Source of the DNA: Caenorhabditis elegans
Taxonomy: Eukaryota > Nematoda > Chromadorea > Rhabditida > Rhabditidae
Assembly (NCBI RefSeq): GCF_000002985.6
Contig: NC_003279.8
Span: 4,402,001 to 4,466,000, forward strand
DNA: 64,000 nt
Direction of reading: 5' to 3'
In this document: positions 38,497-49,504 of the stretch, piece by piece
How the letters are laid out: each line of letters starts with the position of its first letter
Numbering within the stretch: the first letter of the stretch is position 1
Translations under genes and position numbers: made by a program
Notes under the pieces: generated by a model
Seen by the model: the letters and a program-made list of their open reading frames with translations, nothing else
What the model was told of the DNA's origin: nothing
The model's database searches: none

Positions 38497-41400
38497 TCAC
38501 TCATCAACATCTGTGTTAGAAAATGAAAAGAAAATGAACACTTACCATCTCGTTGCAAATCGTCTTGTTTTGGTATTGATATGACTTCGGTAGATTGTGG
38601 GGGAGGTGCAGATAATATTGAATCTTCTGAAATAGTTTTTATTTCGAATATTGTATATTTAGTATGGCACAGGAGTGGTCGGCAAACGATTTTTCCGGCA
38701 AATTTGCAAATTGCCGGAATTGAAAATTTTTGGCAAACCAGAAAATTACAGAATTTGCCGAAAATTTTCGACAAATTGTAGTCTCGTACTTTTTTTGGAA
38801 ATTTCAGAAATTTTATCCCAATCGGCAAAATTTAACCCATCCTATGAATTTTCCTACATTTATATTGAAAAGTAGGCAAATTCTATTAAAACATATCTAG
38901 AAAAAATGGGAAAAAATTCAAAAAGTCGCAATGTTTCCGTCTTATGAAAAATTCCTCTGAAAACTTCTGGCAAAATGATGTTCGGCAAATAGCGAATCGA
39001 CCAATTGCCGAAAATCAAAATTTCCGGAAAATTGCTGATTTGCCGAGTTTTTCGAAAAACTTGCCAAATGGCTATTGCCGCCCTCCAATATTTTCTTTTA
39101 AAATTTTGTGAAAAAATATAGAAATTTGCTTTATTTGTAAATAACTTTTATAGAATTTTTTTACTTGAAAATTGCCGAAATAAAGAAAATTTCTGATTTT
39201 TTTAACGGCAATTTTCAACTTTCAGACAATTTTTTTTTAAACCTTTTCAGTTGTTTCAAATCAAATATATGTGATTTTCAGATTTTCCTATATTTTATCA
39301 TTAAATGATAATTTTTGAAAATCGAAAAATCTGAAATTTTCGTTTTTTCGATTTTTCAAAAATTAGCTTCAAATATTTTGGCCATTTTACTAATTTTTAG
39401 AAGAATTTAATATTTTTTTTCTCATCAATATAATCAAAATTAGATTATAAATAATATTTCATAGTTAAATTTCAGATTTTTTTTCGACTTTCCGGAAAAT
39501 CGAAAATGTTTCGTTTTTTTTTTTGTTGAAAAACCGAAAAAAAAATTATTTGGCACTTGAAAAATCACTTTTTTGTTGAAATTTTCCCCCGATTCCGTTT
39601 TTATTTAAATTATTTTTCAAGACGAGATTTCAGATTTTTAGCATTTTAATATTTAAAAAATTTCAAACCTCCTTCAGTTGCACTGTAATAAGTTTCACCA
39701 GACGTTGACCGGGCCACTAACGCCGGAGGAGCTGGAAGAACAGTCGATGACGTGGATTTTAACTGAAATTTTTTTTTTTGCAATTTTTTGAATTTTTGTA
39801 GTAAACTCTACCAATTGACGACTTCCAGTTCCATAAGTTTGAGCGATTCGTTCAGTGACAGCCCTTGGATTAAATATCGTTGATTTGAACTTCCGCATCG
39901 GGGTTGACATTGTGGGAGTTGGTACTGCTGAAATTTTAAGAGTTATAGAGAATGTATATTTAAATTTAAAATTTTTTTGTGAAAATTTTGAAAAAAAGAA
40001 AACCTTATTTTCAATATAGTGATGCAATTTTAAAACAAATTTCCGAAAATAATTGTTTCTCGCATGAATAAGTTAATATTTAGCTGTCACTTCGCATTAT
40101 TTTGGTACTTTTTGGTTATTTCTGTGAAGTTGCAAAGTATGGATTTTATTTTAAATATTTTAAAAGATGTGACAGGGAAACGTTTTTTTCTTAATTATTT
40201 AAAAAAAAACGGAATATTTTTTCTGCAATTTTTTTTAAACATGCATGTCTAATATTTTTTCTAAAAATAAAAACCATCGTTTGCCAGATTTTCATATTCT
40301 GTTTCGCATAAAAAATTCAATAAATTGTAAAATATCGAATTTTTTTCAGAGTTTTAGGAAATTTATTCCAGATTATCGAGTTTCTTTCGGAAAAAATTGT
40401 GAAAATTTGACAAATTGTGTGTTAAGAAAACATAAAGAAAAAAAGAACAATAAAAATAGCCGGAAAACGCAAAAATTTCAGCTCTTTTCATTTTTTTTTC
40501 TTGAAAAATCTAAAAAATTCTATAGGTATATTGAGGCTATTTTCTATTATTCAGGATTTTTAAAACATATTTATGTTTATTTTTTTTCAGGCTTTCATAA
40601 AAACCTTTTTCAATTTCCTTTTCCTCTTCGAGCCGAATCGAAAACGACGAGATATATCGTTTTTTGAGGGGACTTGTCGAACGATTTTCCGAATCTTGAC
40701 GAACTCGTTTTTTGATTGGCGAAGTTATTGGCTTTTTCGTAGGTGATTTTGGAACGAACACGTCATCATCGATGGTACGGGTCTCAGAAATGCCACGTGG
40801 ACGTAAACGTTGTGGAGTTAAAATTGGTGGCATGTCGGATGAAAAGAGACACTGAAATAATATTTTTTGTTATTTTCAGAAACTAGTTTTATATGATTGG
40901 GCGGCAAACGATTTTTTCCGGCAAATCGGCAAATCGCCGGAATTGAAATTTCCGGCATTTCGGCAAACTGTGCTGTTGCACTTTTTATTGGAAACTTCAG
41001 AATTTCAAGTTAAAGACGCGAAATTGTACGCCTCCTATTACGGGAACACAAAATTCTGATGATGCGTATTTCACAACATATTTGACGCGCAAAATATCTC
41101 GTAGCGAAAACTACAGTAATTATCTAAATGACTACTGTAGGTCGATTTAAGGGCTCGATTCTCGAAATGAATTAAAATTATTTATTCATCGATAGATATT
41201 TCCAAAATCAAGCCCGTAAATCGACACAAGCGCTACAGGAGTAATTTGATGAATTACTGTAGTTTTCGCTACGAGATATTTTGCGGGTCAAATATGTTGT
41301 GTAATACGCGTTCTCAGTATTTTGTGTTCCCGTAATATAAAAAAATATGTTCCTACTTCTATTTTGAAAAGTAAGGAAATTCTATGAAAATATCTAGAAA

Positions 41401-42342
41401 AACGGGAAAACATTTCAGATTGCCGGAATTGAAATTTCCGGCGAATCGGCATTTGCCGAAAAATCAAATTTTCGGAAATTCGCCGAATTTTTCGAAAAAA
41501 AATTTGCCGCCCAGCTCTGATATGATTCAGTTGAATATATTACCGTTAATGAAGATGTTCTCTTCCTCTTTAACACAGGAGTTAAGCTATTTCCAATTTC
41601 CATTCGTATTGGAACATCAAGGGACTGGGCCTCTAATCGTGGCATTGACCCGGATCTTCGGTATCTTTTAACTGGAGAACCAGGTGTTTCCACATCTTCT
41701 TCTTGCCTTCGAATCCTTTCAGGCGTCTGTCTCAACAGCATTGATCCACTACTAGATCGACGCATTGGCGGTGTTACTTGATCTTCCAGGCTTGGAATAC
41801 TCTCCGGAGCCAGTTTTCGGATCGGTGTCTGGTGGTCCTGTTCTATCCGCAATGGAACCATTGGCTTTTTCTCCATTTTTATGGGTAATGCACTAGTCTT
41901 TGTTCGAGTTAGACTAGGTACACCGGCTCTTTTGAGACTCGCTGCTACAGAAACCATCGATGTTGAATGGGATAGGAAGGATGAGGACGATGATGGTGGT
42001 GGGATTGTTCTCTGAGACTATTATGAATATTATTAAACAAAAATGCTGGAAACTTGAGGGTTTTACCTCCAAAGAAATTGAAAAAGTCGATTTCAATTGG
42101 CTCATTCCCGCCATTCGTTTTAATCCTCCACGTGGACTTGGTGGAACCAATGGTGTCTGAAACAAATTTACAATTATTTTTTAATATGCATTTGGTTATA
42201 ATATTAAATCTTCAAATGGATTCCAATAAAGCTAGTTTATTTAAGAATTGTGTTTTATTGATTTTTTTTTCATAAATGCGCTTACCTTTATTATTTCATT
42301 ATTTGTAGGTTTATTAGGGTCGTTGGATGCACTCGATTGCAT
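38497..42342 (-). CDS. Disordered basic Ser/Pro-rich protein, function unknown
   Basis: Minus-strand exons: 42286-42342, 42067-42156, 41544-42011, 40605-40851, 39812-39927, 39669-39762, 38546-38626, 38497-38510; 1167 nt, 388 residues, all phases consistent. A TTTTCAG-like acceptor abuts the ATG, as for SL1 trans-splicing. The protein is almost wholly low in hydrophobics, rich in Ser, Pro, Thr, Arg and Lys, with repeated S/T-P sites (TPLVPPSPRGG, KSPTKKPITSPIKK, RSTSPLKK, TPVLKRKR) typical of proline-directed kinase targets and nuclear or cytoskeletal proteins. No folded domain is recognised. The last intron would be only 35 nt; without it the frame stays open to a different C terminus. AATAAA on the minus strand near 38407-38412 supports an end here. 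It is divergent from eif-3.H, 387 bp away. Confidence 0.75.
38670..39085. repeat. CGGCAAAT/GCCGGAATT-family element in an intron
   Basis: Starts at caggagtggtcggcaaacga and ends at attgccgccctcc; the core shares aaaagtaggcaaattctatt and catatctagaaaaaatggg with the copy at 11555-11905. Inside the intron between the last two long exons of the disordered-protein gene. Confidence 0.8.
40895..41520. repeat. CGGCAAAT-family element split by a nested palindrome
   Basis: Left part 40895-41005 (gggcggcaaacgatttt ... ttggaaacttcagaa), right part 41345-41520 (ttctattttgaaaagtaagg ... tttgccgcccagctctga). The two parts together resemble the intact copies at 11555-11905 and 38670-39085, with the palindrome 41005-41345 inserted between them. 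It sits in the intron between exons 3 and 4 of the disordered-protein gene. Confidence 0.75.
41005..41345. repeat. Long palindrome (ACGGGAACACAAAATTCT ... TCGTAGCGAAAACTACAGTAAT)
   Basis: Left arm: ttacgggaacacaaaattct, gacgcgcaaaatatctcgta, gcgaaaactacagtaatt. Right arm: aattactgtagttttcgcta, cgagatattttgcgggtcaa, tattttgtgttcccgtaat. A widespread worm palindrome type; here about 340 bp and nested in another repeat. Confidence 0.85.
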
Positions 42343-42729
42343 CTGAAAATATACAATTTCTCTTAAAAAGTTTCAAAAAGCATTTTAAAAAGTAAATCCC
42401 AAAAACAAAAGAACGACAAAAATTTGAATTCAAATCAAAAGATCACGCGCGGGTACGGTGTGCAATTGTGTGCATGCACTACAATTGACGCGCAGTTGCA
42501 CACAACAACGGAAGGAATTAATTTCGTGGAGTGTTTCCTATTTTCAAGATTTTATTGATTATTTTGAGGTTTTTCTCGCCAATTTTCTGAAATTTATATT
42601 TTTAATTTTCTTTCGAAAAATTCGTGATGCTTAGATTATTGATTTTTCCTCTTGTGAGATGCATGTTATTGTTTATTGTTCTTTAGAAAATTTGAAAAAC
42701 TAAATGCTCATCTTTCAGGGTTATCAAAA
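42343..42729. promoter_or_regulatory. Divergent promoter region between the disordered-protein gene and eif-3.H
   Basis: 387 bp between two divergent start codons. Contains an inverted pair gtgcaattgtgtgcatgca / gcgcagttgcacac around 42450-42500 and a pyrimidine-rich acceptor (tctttcag) before the eif-3.H ATG. Shared promoter use is an inference from geometry. Confidence 0.5.
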
Positions 42730-44256
42730 ATGTCGACAGCAGTGACAATTACCGCTCCGAGCGTCAAGCATATCCTTTTGGATTCGCTTGTGGTTATGAA
42801 AATTGTGAAGCACGTGGACAGTGAACTTCATGCAGGAATTAGTGAGGTATATTATTTTAATTTAATTTCAAGCTTAACATGTAATTTACAGGTATCTGGA
42901 GACGCTTGTGCCGGAGTTCTCACCGGTCTTGTTTTCCTTGAAGATTCTCGCTTGGAAATCACCAATTGCTTCCCAACAGTTCGCAACGAGCCAGTTATGG
43001 ATGACGATGCTAATGTAAAATTAGCTCATGCTAGTGATTCCAATATATTTTCTATTATAGGCCGCTCAACAATACGAAGAGCAAAAGCAACACGAGATGC
43101 TTGACATGCTCCGCAAATTCCGTACAATGAATATCGATTACGAAATCGTTGGATTCTATCAGTCTCATCAATTCGGAGCCGGTTTCTCACACGATCTCGT
43201 AGAATCTATGTTCGATTACCAGGCTATGGGCCCAGAAAATGTTGTTCTTATTTATGGTTAGACAGATTAATGAGGATAAATAATTAATTCTAATTGCTTT
43301 CAGATCCAATCAAGACTCGCCAAGGACAGCTTTCTCTAAGAGCCTGGCGTCTTTCCACCGCTGCTCTTGATCTCGCTTCAAAGAATGACTGGAGACCAGA
43401 ATTGTATGGTTTTTGAGTTTAAAAATATATTTGCAAAGACATATCTTTTCAGGGTGAAAGCCGCTGGTTTGACATACCAGAACATGTTCGAGGAGTTGCC
43501 AATCATCATCAAATCCTCATATCTCAACAATGTTCTCATGTCTGAGCTTTCACTCGCTAAATCATGCTCTTCTGACAAGTACTCCACGAGACACTTCGAT
43601 TTGGGATCCAAGAAGTCGCTTGAAAAGTCGGTCCGAGCTATGATGGCTAATGTTGATGAGCTGAACAAGTCAATTCAGTCGTTGACGAAGTACACTATTG
43701 ACAAGCAAAGACATGATAATATGGTGTTCAGTCTGACGCAGAAAAGAGTAAGAATTTCGAATTTTGAAATTAAAAATATCCTGATTGTATCGCTAAAATT
43801 TATATTCCGAAGTGTAACGGCTTTCAAACCTAAAGTCTTGTTTTTTGAAAACCATTTTCCAACATATCGAGGCTCCACTAACTATAAAACCGGATGTGAG
43901 GGGTACATTTTCGGTGGAATAAAGGTGCCATTCACGATTTTCGAAAAAAAAATCTCTATCATTAAAAATTTATATTTTTCCAATTTCAGCAACAGGAGAA
44001 CGAATCACGTGTGGCCCGTGGTGATCCAACAATTCCAATGGATGACATCAAGAGAATCAAGGCTCCACAACTCCAAACAAGAAATGGACTTTTGGATGAG
44101 CTTCTCGCCAGTTTTGACACCAACGCTCTCGCTGACTTCTCGAAGACTGTGACCAGCGAAAATATCACGAAAATGTTCATCGCTGAAGCTGTTGCTGAGG
44201 AGAAAGTCGCCGGAACAAAAGACAGAACTTTGAGCTCTGTCTCATCGACTCGTTAA
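42730..44256 (+). CDS. eif-3.H: eIF3 subunit H (MPN-domain translation initiation factor)
   Basis: Six exons: 42730-42846, 42892-43014, 43061-43256, 43304-43403, 43453-43747, 43990-44256; 1098 nt, 365 residues, close to vertebrate eIF3h (about 350). The N-terminal MPN fold (about residues 12-150) includes VKHILLDSLVVMKIVKH, GVLTGLVF, NCFPTVR and IVGFYQSHQFGAGFS. The zinc-binding JAMM residues are absent, as expected for the non-catalytic MPN subunits of eIF3. The C-terminal half is helical and ends with a short acidic/basic tail. eIF3h is a peripheral subunit of the eIF3 complex on the 40S ribosome. A trans-splice-like acceptor (tctttcag) precedes the start codon by about 10 nt. Confidence 0.95.
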
Positions 44257-44661
44257 GATTCCCAAATATACTCGTGTTTTTGTTTCCTCCCTGTTCCCTT
44301 TAATTTACTTTTTCTTTTCTAAAATATTTTTCTCTCGGTGAAAGGAATTTCATATTACATAAAACTAGTGACATAAAATAATGTCTCACTTTCAATATAG
44401 GGATATTGTTTTTCATCCAAATTTTTTTGCCGTATGAAATTCCTTTCTGGTATCCTTTTCCACCTTCCCCTATTTCGGATGAATTTTTGTTGTTGACTAA
44501 TAGTAAGTTAAGATTTTAAAATTTCTATTGGTATTGTTCTTTTTAATTGAGTTTTCAAGTTTTTTCAATCAGTAAATCAAAAAAGTTAACAAAAAATTTA
44601 TTTGTGAAACAAAAACAAAACAACCTAAACCTAAAATTCACCGGAATCACAATCCAATCAA
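44257..44661. other. Convergent 3' spacer between eif-3.H and cps-6
   Basis: 405 bp containing both 3' UTRs. A complementary pair, gaaaggaatttcatat (about 44341) and atatgaaattcctttc (about 44434), could form a hairpin of about 100 nt in either 3' UTR. No coding sequence seen. Confidence 0.55.
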
Positions 44662-46454
44662 TCACCAAAGTAATCCTCCCTTCTTTGCTCCGTTCTCTTT
44701 CACAATGCTCTTAGGGTCCAAACGAGCGAAAATCTCAAGACCCGCACTTCTCTCCACAGCATCCAATGGAACATGGAACTTGGAAATTTCTACAGTATCC
44801 TCGATGACTGCGTTTGGCAAAATATAGGATTCCAGCTCGAATTTGCCGGGTGTCACTTCGAAAAGAGCAACTTTGAAGAAATGAGTTGGCACTGCAACGT
44901 TATTATCACCGATAACTTGATACTTGATATACTTTTTTCCATCTCCTTCAAGTTTTGGAAGGTAGAGGGGACCGGTGATTATGTAGGAGTTGATCATCTT
45001 TTTTGCGACTCTTCTGGAAATTGTAGAAAATTATTTTTAGTATTGTAAAGAAAAATCTTGGTACCAGCTGGTTTCAGACTGGGCTGTAGATTTTTCGTTT
45101 TTTTTTCTCAAAAAAATTTTCCAAAAGTTTCAAATTGTATTAATTTTTCAAAAAACAAAATTCTTTAGAGTTACGTGTTTTTGCGAAAAACTTCGTCGAC
45201 GAGAAAAAAAATTATTTCACATTTTTCGCGTTTTTTTCCCGGCAAAAAACTTTATTTATTTTACCAACCTGCAGTGCATTTCCAAATCATTCCACTTATC
45301 GCGATTGAATCCTCGTCCAACTTGTGGGCTCATATTGCTCAAATAAAAAGTTTGATCGACCGCCAACTGACTCTTCCGATGATTTCCAGCGGCGGCGAGA
45401 TGTCCACGATCGAATCCACTGCACTGAAACATTGGATGGTTCAGAAATATTTTTTATGTAATAATTACGAAGAACTAACCTTATAATCCGTATTTTGAGA
45501 AAGGAATTTCTGCGGGAAAGTGATATCTGGCTTGAATTCACAAAGCTTCCGATCCACACCTTCTGCGTGTTTTAATCGTTCTGGTGTAAGATGTTCGCAG
45601 ACCTGGAAATTCAATTTTTTATTAAAACCGGTCTCGACACGACAATTTTTTAATGTAGAAAGGTGTGCACCTTTAAATAGTACGGTAGGTTCAAAGTTTC
45701 GTTGTTGTGGAATATTCATTGATTTTTATAGTTTTTTTTCACGATTGTTAAAATTAATGTGTTTTTTTAAATAAATAAATATTTTTTAAAATAAAATACT
45801 AAAAATAAAAATTATGATAGTTTGAAATGACAGTACTTTTTAAAGGCGCACACCCATTTGTTTTATACAAAAACAAAAGGCATGTCGAGACCAAAGCTGC
45901 CTTTGTTTTTGGAAAAAAAAAATTTTTGGTTTTTTCGGGACAAAAAACCAAAAAATAAATTACAACACTGATTCAGCAAAAATGAAACAAATTTTTTTTT
46001 GGTGGAAGATTTATTTTTGCAGTAGCCCTGCTGGGTACCGTATTTTTGGCGCTAAAACTTGGCGTCCGGTATAGATTTTTGAAATATATTTTCTCATAAT
46101 TTTCTACTAACCCAGTGTGCAGTTCTTGTCTTATAATCGTAGGAAAGCACGAAATCCTCATAAGTTCGAACATTTGTGAATCCGGGATATCCGTGCTTCA
46201 TGATCTCTGCCGAACGAGATGGTCCCATTGCATCAGCATTTAGAGATGCTGGTTTTACGGTCATTGGCTCCGAAACTTGGATTTGATTCTGCAAAAGCGG
46301 CATTTTTCAGGATTCTAGAAGATTTTTATTAAACCATTGGAACATTGGTGGCTGATTGAACATTCCTGAAGATTGGCAGATCGTCATTCGAATATTTTCC
46401 AGCGAGGAAAGATATTCCAGCGATTGCCGCGGTTCCAGCCACCTTGCCGATCAT
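44662..46454 (-). CDS. cps-6: CPS-6, mitochondrial endonuclease G
   Basis: Minus-strand exons: 46335-46454, 46112-46288, 45480-45602, 45269-45423, 44662-45013; 927 nt, 308 residues. The N terminus (MIGKVAGTAAIAGISFLAGK) is a mitochondrial-type presequence/membrane segment. The DNA/RNA non-specific endonuclease signature GFDRGHLAAAGNH starts at residue 143 and puts the catalytic His at residue 148, as known for CPS-6. Further family motifs: FYLSNMSPQ, FNRDKWNDLE with the metal-binding Asn. The enzyme resides in the mitochondrial intermembrane space, cleaves nuclear DNA in apoptosis after release, and degrades paternal mitochondria after fertilisation. It is the last gene of a same-strand cluster with the TM2D3-type gene and cmt-1, 273 bp downstream of the former, with a TTTCCAG acceptor next to its ATG. 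Confidence 0.96.
45625..45905. repeat. GGTCTCGACACG-family palindrome in cps-6 intron 2
   Basis: Left arm ccggtctcgacacgacaattttttaa, gtgtgcacctttaaatagtac; right arm gacagtactttttaaaggcgcacac, aggcatgtcgagacc. The arms are inverted and spaced about 130 bp apart. Confidence 0.8.
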
Positions 46455-46727
46455 ATTTCGGCTGGAAATTAAAATTGGAAAATTTGGAAAAGAAAAATAG
46501 AAAAACTGAAAATTCATGTAAAAAAGATATTTTTGAGTAATAATCTACTTCATATTCAAACAGTTTACAATCGAATTTTGTAGAAATATTTATTACTTTT
46601 AATGGAAAAATGGCAATTTCAAAAAGACGAAAATAAGGAGAATAACAAGAGTATCAGAAATCACCCGAAGCTTAAGCTTATTACAGGAAGTATTTACACA
46701 AATTGGAAAAGAAAATTAAAAAAAAAA

Positions 46728-47774
46728 TCAAATATACATGGATCCATCGTAAGGTTTAATGTATCCAACTGCGATCAGAACAACGTCCACAAGAGTCCAC
46801 ACACCAAGACCACCGAAACTGAAAAGTTTTCCAATTGCAGATTTCCAGAGTCCCAAGTAGAAACGATCAGCTCCAAAACCGCCGAGCACAACTGAGAGAA
46901 TCATTGTTTTTGTCCAACTGTATCCAGATGACCAGTTACATGGAATTCGCTTGTAGAAATTACGTTGTCCCATACATATTACTGAGCTGTGAGCCTGAAA
47001 ATTCAATTTTTTTTTGAAAATTAGGTATTTTAAAACAGATATTAAATTAAAGAAATTGCTCACCGAGCACTTTGTCACGAGAAGCTTTGTACTACTCGTG
47101 GAGCAATTTGTCGCTGGCTCGCAATCATAATCCCCAGGTAGAAGTTGCCAACAAAACCGACACACCGCTTCGACATTATTTCTGCTGACAGGATTCGGGC
47201 AACCTTTCCGTGAAGTACAATTCACTTTTACAGTGTCTCCGATTCGGCAATCACCGGGAAATGTGCACGTAAGGCCTGCAGATCCATCACAATTCTTGGA
47301 TTTAACGTCTTTTCTGAAAAAAAAAGAAACTAAATTTATTTCATTTTTAACAAAATTTCAAAAAAAAAGCATAATTTCAGGTAAAACCTCCAATTTTGCT
47401 ATTTTTCCGAATCGCAGCGATCGGTAATCGATTTTTTTATTATCGTTTTTTTTTAAATTTCTCCCGTTATTTGGTTTGATATAAGCTTTAAAACCACTTA
47501 AATCCACAAAATAATGTGAGAAAATTAAGAAAAACAAGCAAAATTATATACAAATCAAAGAAAAATCAATTTCTGACCGTTGCAACACGGGAAAGTTGGA
47601 GAAATTTGAGGTTTTGGCTGAAATTAACCACCATAATTAATTTTTTTTTTCGAAGTTTCTCGTTATGAAATTCGGCTTTTGAGGGCTATTTTCTGAAACC
47701 TACGTTCCGGAAATGGATCCAATTGTCGGAATAAATGATGCAAGACAAATTAGAAACAGAATTTTGTGAAGCAT
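46728..47774 (-). CDS. TM2-domain protein of the TM2D3/almondex type
   Basis: Minus-strand exons: 47704-47774, 47064-47313, 46728-46994; 588 nt, 195 residues. Signal peptide MLHKILFLICLASFIPTIGS, then a Cys-rich luminal/extracellular region (CTFPGDCRIG, CRFCWQLLPGDYDCEP, CNWSSGYSW), then the TM2 domain: first TM (TMILSVVLGGFGADRFYLG), the conserved DRF motif, second TM (LGVWTLVDVVLIAVGYI) and the family C terminus DGSMYI. Order of motifs and the CNW..GY..W block fit TM2D3 (Drosophila almondex), a conserved membrane protein linked to Notch signalling. The ATG directly follows a TTTGCAG acceptor, as for a trans-spliced downstream operon gene; it is 223 bp downstream of cmt-1 and 273 bp upstream of cps-6. 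Confidence 0.9.
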
Positions 47775-47997
47775 CTGCAAATATATATACTCCTGTTTCA
47801 CTAATTTTCTAGAATTTCTCCAAAAAAAGGAAATATAATAATTCGGGAAATGAACCTGATTGGACGAGAACATAAATTGACCCCGGGAATTTATTGGAAA
47901 GCTGTTGATCACAAATGAGACAGAGAGATGATGAACACAACGAGATCAAATTACAAAATAATTCAAAATTTAATTTTCAAAATATAATAGGTTAGAA

Positions 47998-48923
47998 TTA
48001 ATGCTTAGAGTGCACAATGTATGGCACCATTCTGAGCCATTTTCCATCATTTCTTGGTGCTGGAACCCCATCGCAATTGCATTTTTCGTGGATGAATGAG
48101 TAGTGGAACGATTGCTTTGAGCCGAATGGAGGGTCTCTGAAAAAGAAAAATAAGAAAAAAAAATTCGGTGGGAATTCGTGAACTAACTCCTCTTCAATTT
48201 CCTCGTTGACCATATCCTCGGATCCTTTGATAAAGACAAAAAGCCGATGATTCTTATTCGTTTTGTTCGTTTCATTGCTCTGTTGCTCCTTCGAGCAACT
48301 ATGCATGAACAGATCTCGATTGATTTTTCTTCGTTCAAAGTCGTTTAATTCGGCACACGTATCACCACAGCTCTTGTGCGTCGAGTCTTCGGCTTCACAT
48401 ATCGTTATTGGAACGCCTGAAACACAAGATTTATATTTCTAAAAAACTTAGAATTAAGAATTTTTTCGATAACATACGATAAGAGTATGTAGATCGGACG
48501 GGGCAGGTGCCAATGAAAATGGCCACTTCCGAAACGTTGCCTCGATGATGGGAACGAAATATTTCGCGAAATTCGTTGCGGATCTGCAAAATTAAATGTT
48601 AAAAAATATATATAGGAATAAAATCTTACCTTATAAAAAGAAAGCATAGTTTTCGATAAAACTTCAGTTTCATCTTCCTGACGTGCAATTATTGGCGTGG
48701 AGGAGAAACCGTGTCTGAATTGAAAAAAAAATTGATGTTGAATATATTACGAAAAGAAAACTCACGAGAACATGAGGTTTTGCATGAATAGATCAACGAA
48801 TTGAAGTGAAGAATGAATGCAAACAGCTCGTTTGAACATTACCGGGAATCTTTTGCATTTCGACTCAAAATCGATAATTTCATCGTTCAGATTCTCATTA
48901 TTTAAAGATGATAAACTCATCAT
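47998..48923 (-). CDS. cmt-1: CMT-1, p31comet-like HORMA-type adaptor for PCH-2
   Basis: Minus-strand exons: 48766-48923, 48630-48714, 48478-48583, 48188-48416, 47998-48136; 717 nt, 238 residues, phases agree. An SL-type acceptor (TTTTTCAG) stands 4 nt before the ATG; two ATGs are in tandem and I chose the first. The sequence has the loosely conserved look of a small HORMA-fold protein ([23 protein letters not shown] near the N terminus; [13 protein letters not shown] at the C terminus). I call it cmt-1 partly from its known position beside eif-3.H, cps-6 and eri-7. p31comet proteins deliver Mad2-like HORMA substrates to the PCH-2/TRIP13 ATPase and act in the spindle checkpoint and meiotic chromosome synapsis. 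Family assignment by sequence alone is weak. Confidence 0.75.
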
Positions 48924-49504
48924 TTTCCTGAAAAAGACACTTTTAGAGATTTACGGAAGGCGAAACGGGACGAGCGATTAATTTGAACGATTAACAGATA
49001 CATTAGAATTATTATTATTCTAAAAATATATAAAAACCGAGCGTTATACATTTAAATTAAAGCTATAATATTTTAAATTGACAGTGAAGAGCCGCTGCTT
49101 CTGCTTTTTGCATTAGTCCAAGGGAGCGCAGTTGCATTGGCGGCAAAAATAATAATTTGAAAAGAGCAACTTCTGCAAAGCCGGAAACTTAAGAAACAAA
49201 GAATAAACCTTTATTATGGATCAAGGGGAATGTTACGCAACAATTTTATAAAACTACCGATCAATTTCTGGAAAAAATAAAAAAGAGATGTGAGATGAGA
49301 TAAATGTATAAAATGTGTCAAGTTCGCTTTAGGAAGTTAAAAAATATATACACTTATCTAGCGGGTTTCATATTACAAGAATGATGGCCATAAAGTTGAT
49401 AAAAATTTTTTAAAAAAACCAAAATTTTGTGATTTAAAATTTTTGTAATTGTGATAGCTAAATGCGAGCAATTTTTGATGAGATTTAAAGACATTTTCAA
49501 ATAA
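48924..49504. other. Spacer between eri-7 and cmt-1
   Basis: 581 bp. Contains the eri-7 3' UTR, a T-rich/AT-rich stretch and the trans-splice-like acceptor of cmt-1 (about 48928). If the cluster is an operon this is an unusually long intercistronic gap. Confidence 0.55.

Noticed and set aside
48222..48500. Minus-strand ORF over cmt-1 exon 4 intron reading [10 protein letters not shown]
   Set aside because: Read-through of a clear gttagt donor; the spliced product keeps the frame and joins the conserved-looking C terminus.
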